Source: Nitrospiraceae bacterium
Lineage (GTDB): Bacteria > Nitrospirota > Nitrospiria > Nitrospirales > Nitrospiraceae
Reading direction: 5' to 3'
DNA: 7,786 bases
Assembly: GCA_005800255.1 (NCBI GenBank)
Contig: SYGW01000115.1
Span: forward strand, 1 to 7,786
Position 1 is the first letter of the stretch. Each line of letters starts with the position of its first letter. This document shows, piece after piece, positions 1 to 6,026 of the stretch. A model generated the notes under the pieces. The model made no database searches. It was not told the DNA's origin and was given only the letters and a program-made list of their open reading frames with translations. The position numbers and the translations under genes were made by a program.

Positions 1-90
1 CAATAGCTCCATCCGGAGTTGCTGAAACTCTGCCCCGCTCATGACGTGGTCCATGAGCCGGGGAAATATGTGGCGGCTGTAGAGTCCCAT
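1..90 (-). CDS. Probable class I SAM-dependent methyltransferase, N-terminal fragment
   Basis: An open frame runs leftward from an ATG at 90-88 to the window edge without a stop, giving 30 residues that begin MGLYSRHIFPRLMDHVMSG. This resembles the N-terminus of a group of small class I SAM-dependent methyltransferases that start with a Tyr-x-x-Phe-Pro-Arg-Leu-Met/Leu-Asp pattern. The SAM-binding motifs would lie outside the window, so neither activity nor substrate can be judged. The ATG at 90 is the most upstream ATG in this frame after an in-frame stop near 137-139. No Shine-Dalgarno sequence precedes it, and an extended -10 box lies only 10 nt upstream. The gene is divergent from leuS. 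Assignment is by recognition of the N-terminus only. Confidence 0.65.
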   Translation of the reverse strand, partial: MGLYSRHIFPRLMDHVMSGAEFQQLRMELL

Positions 91-100
91 CAGACGCCGT

Positions 101-109
101 AGTATAGCA
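101..109 (-). promoter_or_regulatory. Extended -10 promoter of the leftward methyltransferase gene
   Basis: On the minus strand TGC-TATACT (109 down to 101) is a strong extended -10 element. No good -35 hexamer is seen 16-18 bp upstream. The box ends 10 nt before the ATG at 90, so a start 6-8 nt downstream of it would leave a leader of only a few nucleotides. Confidence 0.5.
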
Positions 110-139
110 AACTGAGCGCTCCGAGGGGCGCGGCGAATC

Positions 140-168
140 TTGTGACCCCCAGGGGTCTATGCTAGAGT
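140..168 (+). promoter_or_regulatory. Sigma70-type promoter for leuS
   Basis: TTGTGA (140-145) and TAGAGT (163-168) are separated by 17 bp, with a TG extended -10 dinucleotide at 160-161. Transcription would start near 175, leaving a pyrimidine-rich leader of about 32 nt before the leuS ATG. A second, weaker -10-like TATAGC (196-201) lies so close to the ATG that it could only give a leaderless message. No T-box or other leucine-responsive leader is visible. Confidence 0.5.
144..157. promoter_or_regulatory. Perfect palindrome inside the leuS promoter (possible operator)
   Basis: GACCCC-CA-GGGGTC has perfect 6-bp arms. It sits between, and slightly overlaps, the -35 and -10 boxes of the proposed leuS promoter, where a bound repressor would block polymerase. 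It also lies upstream of the divergent methyltransferase promoter. No regulator is known from the sequence. Confidence 0.3.
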
Positions 169-206
169 CCTTCCTCTTTTTCTATCTATCTGCGGTATAG
201 CACGGT

Positions 207-2642
207 ATGAGCAAAACCTACGATCATCACGCCCTGGAAGTGAAGTGGCAGGCCTATTGGGAGGAGCACCGGACCTTCCGGGTGGCTGACGACAGGACCA
301 AGTCGAAATTCTACTGCCTGGACATGTTCCCCTATCCCTCAGGATCGGGCCTCCACGTCGGCCACCTGGAAGGCTATACCGCGACGGATATTGTCTCCCG
401 CTATAAGCGGATGAGGGGCTTTAATGTGTTGCATCCGATGGGGTGGGACGCATTCGGGCTCCCGGCCGAACAGTATGCGGTGAAGACCGGCATTCATCCG
501 GTCGTGACGACCGCCCAGAACATTGCCACCTTCAAGCGCCAGATGAAACGCGTCGGTCTGTCCTATGATTGGGAACGGGAGGTCAGCACGATCGACCCCG
601 ACTATTATCGCTGGACCCAGTGGATCTTCCTGAAACTGTTCGAGCGGGGATTGGCCTACGTGGCGGAGGTGCCGGTGAACTGGTGTCCCGCCTTGGGGAC
701 TGTGCTGGCCAACGAAGAAATTGTCGACGGAAAGAGCGAGGTCGGCGGGTTCGATGTGGTGCGCAAGCCAATGCGCCAATGGGTCCTGAAGATCACGGCC
801 TATGCAGACAGGCTCCTCGAAGATTTGAAGCTGGTCGAATGGCCGCCCAGCACTTTGGAGATGCAGAAGAATTGGATCGGCCGATCGGTTGGAGCGGAAG
901 TCGAGTTTGATTTGGCCGGCTGCCCCGGCACAGTCCGGATCTTTACCACGAGGCCCGATACCCTGTTCGGCGCGACCTATATGGTGTTGTCTCCGGAACA
1001 TCCGCTCGTGGACGTCGTTACGACTGCCGATCGCCGCACCGCTGTCACGGCCTATCGCGAGGCCGCTGCCAGAAAAAGCGATCTTCAGCGGCAGGAACTG
1101 GACAAGGACAAGACCGGGGTCTTCACCGGGGGCTATGCGGTGAATCCGGTGAACGGGGAGCGGCTGCCCATTTGGATTGCCGACTATGTTTTGATGGGCT
1201 ACGGGACCGGGGCCATCATGGCCGTGCCGGCTCATGACGAGCGAGATTGGGCCTTTGCGAAGACCTACGATTTGCCGATCCGCGAAGTGATCGCAGGAGG
1301 CCAGGTCGAGCAGGAGGCTTTCGTCTCGTCCGACAAGGGCACCGTCGTCAATTCCACCACGCCGGATAGAAGCTTTTCGATCGACGGGCTGACGCCTGGC
1401 GATGCGATTCAGAAAATCACGGCCCATTTAGAATCGCAGGGCAAGGGCCGCAAGGCCGTGAACTATAAATTGCGGGACTGGCTCTTTGCCCGTCAGCGTT
1501 ATTGGGGCGAGCCCTTTCCGATTGTCTGGGTGGATGGCCAGGCCCTCCCGATTCCGGAAGAGCAGTTGCCGCTGCTCTTGCCGGAGATCAATAACTTCAA
1601 ACCCTCCGGGAGCGGCGAAAGCCCGCTGGCGAATCTCACCGACTGGCTGACGACTACCGACCCGGCCAGCGGGGCGTCGGCGCTCCGTGAAACCAACACG
1701 ATGCCGCAATGGGCCGGCTCTTGTTGGTATTATCTCCGTTTTATCGATCCGACGAATCAGCGGCAGCTCGTCGATCCGGCATTGGAGCGGTACTGGATGC
1801 CGGTGGACCTCTACATCGGCGGCAGCGAACATGCCGTGCTGCATTTGCTCTACGCGCGGTTTTGGCACAAAGTTTTGTACGATATCGGGGTGGTCAGCAC
1901 GCCTGAGCCGTTCAAGAAGCTGGTGCATCAGGGGATTGTGCTGGGGGAAGACAATCAAAAGATGTCGAAGTCCCGAGGCAACGTCGTCAATCCCGACGAG
2001 ATCATGGACCAGTTCGGGGCTGATGCGGTGAGGCTCTATGAAATGTTCATGGGGCCGCTCGAGGCCGTGAAACCCTGGAGCACGAGGGGCGTGGAGGGGG
2101 TCACGAGGTTTCTCGAACGGTCTTGGCGGCTGATGGCGACCGACGAGGGCCATCTGTCGAATGCCGTGGTGGGGACCGTTCCGACGCTCGAGCAGCAGCG
2201 ACTGCTCCACCAGACGATCAAGAAAGTCACCGAGGATATCGAAGGGTTGCGGTTCAATACGGCAATCGCCCAGATGATGGTCTTTACAAACGAGATGACC
2301 AAGACCGAAACCCGTTCCCGGGCCTTGCTCGAACCATTTGTGTTGTTGCTGGCTCCCTTCGCGCCTCATCTGGCGGAAGAATTGTGGGGCGTGCTGGGCC
2401 ACAAGCCGAGCGTGGCTCAGCAGCCCTGGCCGATCTTCGATCCGGCCCTGATCGTGAGCGACCGGTTGACCATTCCGGTTCAGGTGAACGGAAAGTTGCG
2501 CGCCAAGCTGGAAGTGGGAACTGACGCCACCCGCGAACAGGTCGAGGGGCTGGCTCGTGCGCAGGTCGCGGAGTGGTTGCAGGGTCAGGAGCCGAAGAAG
2601 ATCGTGTATGTCGAAAAAAAGCTGATAAACTTCGTCATATGA
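207..2642 (+). CDS. leuS: Leucyl-tRNA synthetase
   Basis: Cytoplasmic class Ia synthetase that charges tRNA-Leu with leucine using ATP and hydrolyses mischarged tRNA. At 811 aa it is close to the usual bacterial length. The HIGH motif appears as HVGH (50-53) after PYPSGSGL, and KMSKS is at 585-589. The CP1 editing domain shows the threonine-rich TTRPDT (247-252) and the conserved Asp of AHDERD (D344). The anticodon-binding helical bundle spans roughly 630-760 and the small C-terminal domain starts near VNGKLRAK. The zinc-finger region after VNWCP has KSEVGGFDV where the E. coli type carries a cysteine cluster, so it resembles the Bacillus-type enzyme. The start is the ATG at 207, with no clear Shine-Dalgarno sequence. 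It is the first gene of the leuS-lptE-holA cluster and lies 31 nt before lptE. Confidence 0.98.
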   Translation: MSKTYDHHALEVKWQAYWEEHRTFRVADDRTKSKFYCLDMFPYPSGSGLHVGHLEGYTATDIVSRYKRMRGFNVLHPMGWDAFGLPAEQYAVKTGIHPVVTTAQNIATFKRQMKRVGLSYDWEREVSTIDPDYYRWTQWIFLKLFERGLAYVAEVPVNWCPALGTVLANEEIVDGKSEVGGFDVVRKPMRQWVLKITAYADRLLEDLKLVEWPPSTLEMQKNWIGRSVGAEVEFDLAGCPGTVRIFTTRPDTLFGATYMVLSPEHPLVDVVTTADRRTAVTAYREAAARKSDLQRQELDKDKTGVFTGGYAVNPVNGERLPIWIADYVLMGYGTGAIMAVPAHDERDWAFAKTYDLPIREVIAGGQVEQEAFVSSDKGTVVNSTTPDRSFSIDGLTPGDAIQKITAHLESQGKGRKAVNYKLRDWLFARQRYWGEPFPIVWVDGQALPIPEEQLPLLLPEINNFKPSGSGESPLANLTDWLTTTDPASGASALRETNTMPQWAGSCWYYLRFIDPTNQRQLVDPALERYWMPVDLYIGGSEHAVLHLLYARFWHKVLYDIGVVSTPEPFKKLVHQGIVLGEDNQKMSKSRGNVVNPDEIMDQFGADAVRLYEMFMGPLEAVKPWSTRGVEGVTRFLERSWRLMATDEGHLSNAVVGTVPTLEQQRLLHQTIKKVTEDIEGLRFNTAIAQMMVFTNEMTKTETRSRALLEPFVLLLAPFAPHLAEELWGVLGHKPSVAQQPWPIFDPALIVSDRLTIPVQVNGKLRAKLEVGTDATREQVEGLARAQVAEWLQGQEPKKIVYVEKKLINFVI

Positions 2643-2673
2643 ATGTCGCTGTGGTTGGCGAGAAAGGCGAGCG

Positions 2674-3312
2674 ATGCGAGACACATTGAAAACTGGAGGC
2701 GTACTTGCCTGTTTCGTGTTTCCTGCCAGTCTCGCGGTGGTTGCGACTCTCTCCGGCTGCGGCTATCAGTTCCGTGTGGAGGGACCCGGGCCCACCATCG
2801 GGAGCGCGGCGACATCCGCTTCCACGGTTCCGCCGCCGAGGCTGGTGGTGAGGACCTTGGAGAATAAGAGTTTCGAGCCCAACCTGGAGGCGCGCGTCAC
2901 CAACTATCTGCGCCACGAGTTTTCCTCTGGCAGCGGAGCGCAGGTCGTGCCTGATACTGAAGCGGCCGATCTTGTATTGACCGGGCAAATTCTCTCGGTC
3001 GGCATTCCGACGCTCAGTTTCAGCATGACCACCACTCTCGAAAGCCGCGCCGAGGTGACGGTGTCGGTTAAGGTGGAGGAGACCAGGACGAAACGTGTCG
3101 TCTGGACGCAAACGGCGAAGGGCTCCTCGGAGTTCTATGTTACGCCGGATTTGCAGTTCAACCGCGTCCTGCAGAACCGGGCCGTAGAGCAAGCGGGCCG
3201 TTTTGTCGCTGAAGACCTGGCCTCCCGTTTTCTACTCCAGTTGGAGTCGGGGCAGCTGGAAAAACCGGTTGCCAAGCCTGCGTCGGGCAATGCGGACACC
3301 ACCGTCAAATAA
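2674..3312 (+). CDS. lptE: LPS-assembly outer-membrane lipoprotein LptE
   Basis: LptE plugs the LptD barrel and helps deliver lipopolysaccharide to the outer leaflet of the outer membrane. The 212-aa product has a lipoprotein signal peptide: a short basic N-terminus, a hydrophobic stretch (8-26) and the lipobox LSGC, with lipidated Cys at 29, followed by GYQFR, a typical LptE start after the cysteine. After a Ser/Thr/Pro/Gly-rich linker (about 36-55) comes the family-like segment RTLENKSFEPNLEARVTNYL (60-79) and an alpha/beta domain to about 190. The C-terminal tail (195-212) looks disordered. AAGG at 2664-2667 is a suitable ribosome-binding site for the ATG at 2674. The leuS-lptE-holA order matches that known in E. 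coli and supports the call. It implies a diderm envelope. Confidence 0.9.
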   Translation: MRDTLKTGGVLACFVFPASLAVVATLSGCGYQFRVEGPGPTIGSAATSASTVPPPRLVVRTLENKSFEPNLEARVTNYLRHEFSSGSGAQVVPDTEAADLVLTGQILSVGIPTLSFSMTTTLESRAEVTVSVKVEETRTKRVVWTQTAKGSSEFYVTPDLQFNRVLQNRAVEQAGRFVAEDLASRFLLQLESGQLEKPVAKPASGNADTTVK

Positions 3313-3326
3313 ACCGGATCTTTGCC

Positions 3327-4439
3327 ATGGCTTCAGCCATTTCTCCCGCACAACTGACCGCGCAGCTCGCGCAAGGCACGGTCGCGCCTCTGTACCTGGT
3401 TGCGGGCGAGGAAGACTTGTTGCGAGACATGGCTCTGGCTTCGTTGAAGGCTGCGCTATTGGGGGAGGGCGAAAGCGATTTCAACTGCGACCTGTTTTAT
3501 GGCGATGACGTGAGCGGGTCGGAGATTGTCACCTGCGCCTCGGAAGTGGCAGTGTTCGCCCCCAGGCGAGTGGTGGTGGTGAAAGCGGCCGATAAACTGC
3601 CAGCCAAGGAATGTGAGGCGATTCTTTCCTATTTGAAAGAGCCGAACGATTCCACGACCGTGATCTTTGTCGCGTCGAAACTGGACGGGAGGCTGAAATT
3701 CACCCAGGCGCTTGCGAAGTCCGCGGTGACGGTCGATTGTGCCCCCCTCAGAGAGGTGCAATGGCTTCCCTGGCTCAAGCAGGATGCGGAGCGGGTCGGG
3801 ATCCGGCTCAACGACGAAGCCATTGAGTTGCTCAAAGAGGCCTGCGGCGGCTCGCTTTATTCGGTTCGGCGCGAATTGGAAAAGCTGGCAGCCTATGTGT
3901 CGCCCGGCCTGTCTGTCACCGCCACCGATGTGGCGACCTTGCGGGGAACAGAGCCTGGCGCTTCAGTATTCGATTTGACCTTGGCGATCGGGGCGAGAAA
4001 TCAAGGGAAGGTACTGGCGATCCTGGCCAGGAATCTGGAAGCGGGGGAGGCGCCGCTGCGAATTCTCGGGTCATTGGCCTGGCAATATCGGAGACTCTGG
4101 AAGGTGAAGGAGATCGCCAGGCAGGGAGGACGCGAGGGGGAAGCAGCCAGGACGCTACGGATAGACCCTTCCAGGGTCCGTTCGTTCCTCGATCAATTTC
4201 CCGACTCCCATCTGCAGGAGGCGCTGGGGCTGCTCTTGGACGCTGATGCCAAATTGAAGGGTGGAAGCGGAGGACGCCCCGCGCGTATTCTTGAGGGGCT
4301 GTTACTGCGGTTGTGTGATCGCGCACAGGGCAAGGTGCGTCCACCCTCACCGAGTCGTGGCGCCGAGGCGCCGCAACCAGTGAGAGCGAGAACCATCTCG
4401 AACGTGCGAACGATTAGCGGGAGGCAGACAAGGAGTTGA
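3327..4439 (+). CDS. holA: DNA polymerase III, delta subunit
   Basis: The delta subunit of the clamp loader opens the beta sliding clamp during replication. The N-terminal domain begins with the family signature PLYLVAGEEDLL (21-32) and keeps an AAA+-like fold without an ATP-binding Walker A, as usual for delta. Domain II covers about 142-215, with GGSLYSVRRELEKLAAY (174-190) characteristic of the family. The helical collar domain runs from about 216 to 333. The protein is 370 aa against about 340 usually. The excess is a Pro/Arg/Ser-rich tail (about 334-370) that contains two RTIS copies and ends over the antisense rpsT gene. The ATG lies 14 nt after the lptE stop and has only a weak ribosome-binding site, so translational coupling is likely. 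Confidence 0.93.
   Translation: MASAISPAQLTAQLAQGTVAPLYLVAGEEDLLRDMALASLKAALLGEGESDFNCDLFYGDDVSGSEIVTCASEVAVFAPRRVVVVKAADKLPAKECEAILSYLKEPNDSTTVIFVASKLDGRLKFTQALAKSAVTVDCAPLREVQWLPWLKQDAERVGIRLNDEAIELLKEACGGSLYSVRRELEKLAAYVSPGLSVTATDVATLRGTEPGASVFDLTLAIGARNQGKVLAILARNLEAGEAPLRILGSLAWQYRRLWKVKEIARQGGREGEAARTLRIDPSRVRSFLDQFPDSHLQEALGLLLDADAKLKGGSGGRPARILEGLLLRLCDRAQGKVRPPSPSRGAEAPQPVRARTISNVRTISGRQTRS
4357..4374. other. GC-rich hairpin in the holA tail, downstream of rpsT
   Basis: A 7-bp stem (4357-4363 with 4368-4374, one G.U pair in the plus-strand RNA) closes a CGAG tetraloop. It lies inside the holA coding tail and about 40 nt beyond the rpsT stop on the opposite strand. A smaller hairpin, CGAGA-ACCA-TCTCG (4387-4400), lies between. 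Neither has a U-tract, so these are not standard intrinsic terminators. They could still protect or delimit the 3' end of rpsT mRNA. Confidence 0.3.
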
Positions 4440-4689
4440 CGTGGAGCGTGAGGCGAGCCACCCGGCGCGAGGCCGTGTTGGGTTTCATCACACCCTTCGT
4501 CACTGCTTTGCTGAGGGCCGATGTGGCGAGACGCAAGGACGCCGTCGCATCCTCGATCTTCTTCTCAGCCACGGCCGCCTGGACTTTTTTGACGAGGGTC
4601 TTGAGTGTGCCCAGCGTCGCATGGTTACGGTCGTGCCGCTTCACGGACTGGCGGGCTCGGCGAATCGTCGATTTATGTACAACCGGCAT
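4414..4689 (-). CDS. rpsT: 30S ribosomal protein S20
   Basis: S20 binds 16S rRNA early in 30S subunit assembly. The 91-aa, strongly basic and helical product begins MPVVHKSTIRRARQSVKRHD and carries the C-terminal family block KGVMKPNTASRRVARL (about 64-79), corresponding to the KGxxHKNTAxRKxSRL region of S20. The start is fixed by AGAGGAG (minus strand 4702-4696), 6 nt before the ATG at 4689. A longer open frame upstream of this ATG is discounted because it crosses the promoter. The gene is alone on the minus strand between holA and pyrF. Its last 26 bp, including the stop, are also coding sequence of holA on the other strand. Autoregulation by S20, known in E. coli, cannot be judged here. 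Confidence 0.96.
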   Translation of the reverse strand: MPVVHKSTIRRARQSVKRHDRNHATLGTLKTLVKKVQAAVAEKKIEDATASLRLATSALSKAVTKGVMKPNTASRRVARLTLHVNSLSASR

Positions 4690-4719
4690 AGTAAACTCCT
4701 CTGGTAGAAAAGAAGCGCA

Positions 4720-4749
4720 TTTATACCATGCGGCCCCGTGAAGCGTCAA
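4720..4749 (-). promoter_or_regulatory. Promoter of rpsT
   Basis: On the minus strand TTGACG (4749-4744) and TATAAA (4725-4720) are separated by 18 bp. Transcription would start near 4713, leaving a leader of about 23 nt that contains the strong Shine-Dalgarno AGAGGAG. The near-consensus boxes fit a highly expressed ribosomal protein gene. An inverted repeat, CGCAT-N7-ATGCG (4716-4732), surrounds the -10 box. Confidence 0.75.
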
Positions 4750-4789
4750 GGTAAGCCGTTGTGTCGCCATTCTTGAAAAGGACAAGCCT

Positions 4790-5503
4790 GTGTCAACCAT
4801 CATTGCCCGTGACCGTTTAATTCTGGCCCTGGACGTTCCTACTAGCGACGAAGCCGACCGGCTGCTCGATCGAGCAGGGGATCAAATCGTGTTTGTGAAG
4901 GTCGGACTCGAGCTCTACACCGCCGCCGGACCGGAGATGGTTCAACGGCTGCTCGCGCGAGGGAAGCGGGTGTTCCTGGATTTGAAGTTCCTCGATATCG
5001 AAGAAACGGTGCGCCGGGCTACGGCGCTGGTTGCGTCGATGGGCGTGGAGTTTTTGACGATTCATGCGAACCGGAAGGCGCTGGCCGCAGCCGTTCAAGG
5101 CCGCGGCACGTCCTCGTTGAAACTGTTGGCGGTCACGGTTTTGACTAATTTCGATAGCCACGACCTCCGCGAGATGGGCATCCAGCGGAGTGTGCAGGAC
5201 TTGGTCGCAGCGCGAGCCCTCTTGGCGTCAGAAGTCGGCGGCGACGGGGTCGTGGCCTCTGGCGAAGAGCCTGGGATCCTTCGCCCCAAGGTCGGTCCTC
5301 GCTTCCTCATCGTCACGCCAGGTGTGCGCCCGGCCGGCAAGGGGGTCGATGACCATGCCAGGGCGACCACTCCGACCCAGGCGATTTCTGCCGGGGCCGA
5401 CTATTTGGTGATCGGCCGGCCTATCAGAGACGCCTCGGACCCAGCCGCCGCCGCCGCCGCTATTCTGGCAGAAATGCAGGCGGCTTTTGACGCGCGGGGC
5501 TGA
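4790..5503 (+). CDS. pyrF: Orotidine-5'-phosphate decarboxylase
   Basis: Catalyses the last step of de novo UMP synthesis, decarboxylating OMP to UMP, in the cytoplasm. The 237-aa TIM barrel fits the short bacterial (group I) type. Visible motifs are LALDV (D15), VKVGLELY (K37), and the catalytic block FLDLKFLDIEETV with D64, K66 and D69. GGDGVVASG, the phosphate-loop region TPGVRP and the final DYLVIGRPI follow. The usual His after DLKF is Leu here, a non-catalytic position. The start is GTG at 4790, with AAGG at 4777-4780 about 9 nt upstream. The ATG codons further in would delete the first beta strand. Near the C-terminus, codons 219-224 are five GCC repeats plus GCT, giving six alanines. 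No convincing promoter was found. A weak TTATAC lies at 4721-4726, within the rpsT promoter. Confidence 0.96.
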   Translation: MSTIIARDRLILALDVPTSDEADRLLDRAGDQIVFVKVGLELYTAAGPEMVQRLLARGKRVFLDLKFLDIEETVRRATALVASMGVEFLTIHANRKALAAAVQGRGTSSLKLLAVTVLTNFDSHDLREMGIQRSVQDLVAARALLASEVGGDGVVASGEEPGILRPKVGPRFLIVTPGVRPAGKGVDDHARATTPTQAISAGADYLVIGRPIRDASDPAAAAAAILAEMQAAFDARG

Positions 5504-5519
5504 GGGGCAAGGCAGCGAG

Positions 5520-5549
5520 TTGCGGGTATCCCACTCCCTTTGCTAGAAT
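5520..5549 (+). promoter_or_regulatory. Promoter of tRNA-His
   Basis: TGC-TAGAAT (5541-5549) is a good extended -10 element, with a partial -35, TTGCGG (5520-5525), 18 bp upstream. Transcription would start near 5556, about 36 nt before the mature tRNA. The TGC-TAGA pattern matches that of the proposed leuS promoter, which adds support to both. Confidence 0.5.
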
Positions 5550-5591
5550 CTCCTTTCTGTCTTCGAGATCGTTCCTCTGTTTCCGTCGTAT

Positions 5592-5669
5592 GGTGGGTGT
5601 AGCTCAGTTGGTTAGAGCGCCGGATTGTGGATCCGGAGGTCGCGGGTTCGAAACCCGTCACTCACCCCA
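5592..5669 (+). tRNA. tRNA-His (anticodon GUG)
   Basis: A complete cloverleaf. The acceptor stem GTGGGTG (5593-5599) pairs with CACTCAC (5659-5665), the D-stem is GCTC/GAGC, and the anticodon stem is CCGGA/TCCGG with loop TTGTGGA and anticodon GTG at 5627-5629. The T-arm is GCGGG-TTCGAAA-CCCGT. The histidine identity elements are present: an encoded G-1 at 5592 and discriminator C73 at 5666. The CCA end is encoded at 5667-5669. The gene stands alone. No intrinsic terminator follows directly, and the T-run at 5709-5714 lacks a clear stem before it. Confidence 0.98.
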
Positions 5670-5717
5670 GACCTCACTTTTGACCACTCGGGCTAGTATG
5701 TCGAACGGTTTTTTGTA

Positions 5718-5743
5718 GGCAGGACGTAGGGTTCCGTCTTGCC
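5718..5743. repeat. 9-bp inverted repeat after tRNA-His
   Basis: GGCAGGACG (5718-5726) pairs with CGTCTTGCC (5735-5743) through eight Watson-Crick pairs and one G.U in the plus-strand RNA, around an 8-nt loop. A T6 run lies before the stem (5709-5714) and none after it, so it is not a standard terminator in the rightward direction. On the minus strand the run is read as A's, so it is not a leftward terminator either. Its role is unknown. Confidence 0.5.
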
Positions 5744-5912
5744 GATTATCCCAAGCCCTGACGGGTCACTAGGATAAGCCGCTCCCGTCGCATTCCTCCG
5801 GTACAGTCCGGGACGGATGTCTCCCGGTATTCCATCATCGGCCAGGCCAATGCCTGCGCCTTTCTGCGGATTAGGACAGGATTTTTTCAGATGCCTGGCG
5901 CACGCCGCCGTT

Positions 5913-5933
5913 CCGCTAGGACCGCTCTAGCGG
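5913..5933. promoter_or_regulatory. Perfect inverted repeat just upstream of the AIM24-family promoter
   Basis: CCGCTAG and CTAGCGG are perfect 7-bp arms around a 7-nt centre. The repeat ends 4 bp before the TTGACA -35 box and is centred about 50 bp upstream of the predicted transcription start. That is a position typical of activator sites, and the arm spacing suits a dimeric regulator. No T-run follows, so it is unlikely to be an intrinsic terminator. The regulator is unknown. Confidence 0.4.
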
Positions 5934-5937
5934 CTGC

Positions 5938-5966
5938 TTGACACTGTCCGTGGTATTCCACAGAAT
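5938..5966 (+). promoter_or_regulatory. Promoter of the AIM24-family gene
   Basis: A perfect -35, TTGACA (5938-5943), and CAGAAT (5961-5966, four of six consensus bases) are separated by 17 bp. Transcription would start near 5973, leaving a leader of about 54 nt with GGGGAG (6011-6016) 10 nt before the ATG at 6027. Confidence 0.6.
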
Positions 5967-6026
5967 CGTCTGCGCCGTGACCAGACACCAATCCAAAGAC
6001 TTTACAAGTTGGGGAGATACAAAGAG

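Larger units (their letters stand above)
5670..6026. other. 357-bp gene-free region rich in inverted repeats
   Basis: No credible reading frame is seen on either strand. The best short frame (5818-5931, 37 codons) resembles nothing known to me. The region holds a series of stems. The first is a 9-bp stem, 5718-5726 with 5735-5743, one G.U and an 8-nt loop. TTATCC/GGATAA arms (5746-5751 and 5772-5777) enclose a smaller CCC/GGG stem. CCGTC/GACGG (5785-5789 and 5812-5816) encloses CCGG-N6-CCGG. CAGGC-CAAT-GCCTG is at 5843-5856, and CCGCTAG-N7-CTAGCGG at 5913-5933. T-runs occur at 5709-5714 and 5882-5887. The latter follows a weak 5-bp stem (TTCTG/CAGGA, about 5862-5881) and could end the tRNA-His transcript. 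The rightmost part holds the promoter of the next gene. Confidence 0.6.

Noticed and set aside
339..2684. Two long minus-strand reading frames (about 362 and 418 codons) covering nearly all of leuS
   Set aside because: They are antisense to a fully motif-supported leuS, share its codon frame pattern, have no recognisable domains and abut each other. This is typical of GC-rich shadow frames.
2643..2867. Short plus-strand frame starting directly after leuS
   Set aside because: It overlaps lptE in another frame, resembles no known protein, and lptE has the better ribosome-binding site and a clear lipobox.
4690..4803. Upstream extension of rpsT by 38 codons
   Set aside because: The S20 family starts at MPVVHKS, which has a strong Shine-Dalgarno sequence. 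The extension would cross the rpsT promoter and run into pyrF.
5401..5661. Minus-strand frame starting MTGFEPATSGSTIRRSNQLSY
   Set aside because: This is the well-known spurious protein made by reading the antisense strand of a tRNA gene. Here it is the reverse of tRNA-His.
5818..5931. Possible 37-codon small protein gene
   Set aside because: The composition and lack of similarity give no support. It crosses two of the inverted repeats and has only a poor upstream ribosome-binding match.
6009..6026. TTG at 6009 as start of the AIM24-family gene
   Set aside because: It lies upstream of and overlaps the ribosome-binding region. The ATG at 6027 has GGGGAG at a usable distance and fits the family N-terminus.
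5592..6026. tRNA-His as an integration (attachment) site
   Set aside because: No second copy of the tRNA 3' end was seen in the 357 bp that follow, and no integrase or phage-like gene lies nearby.
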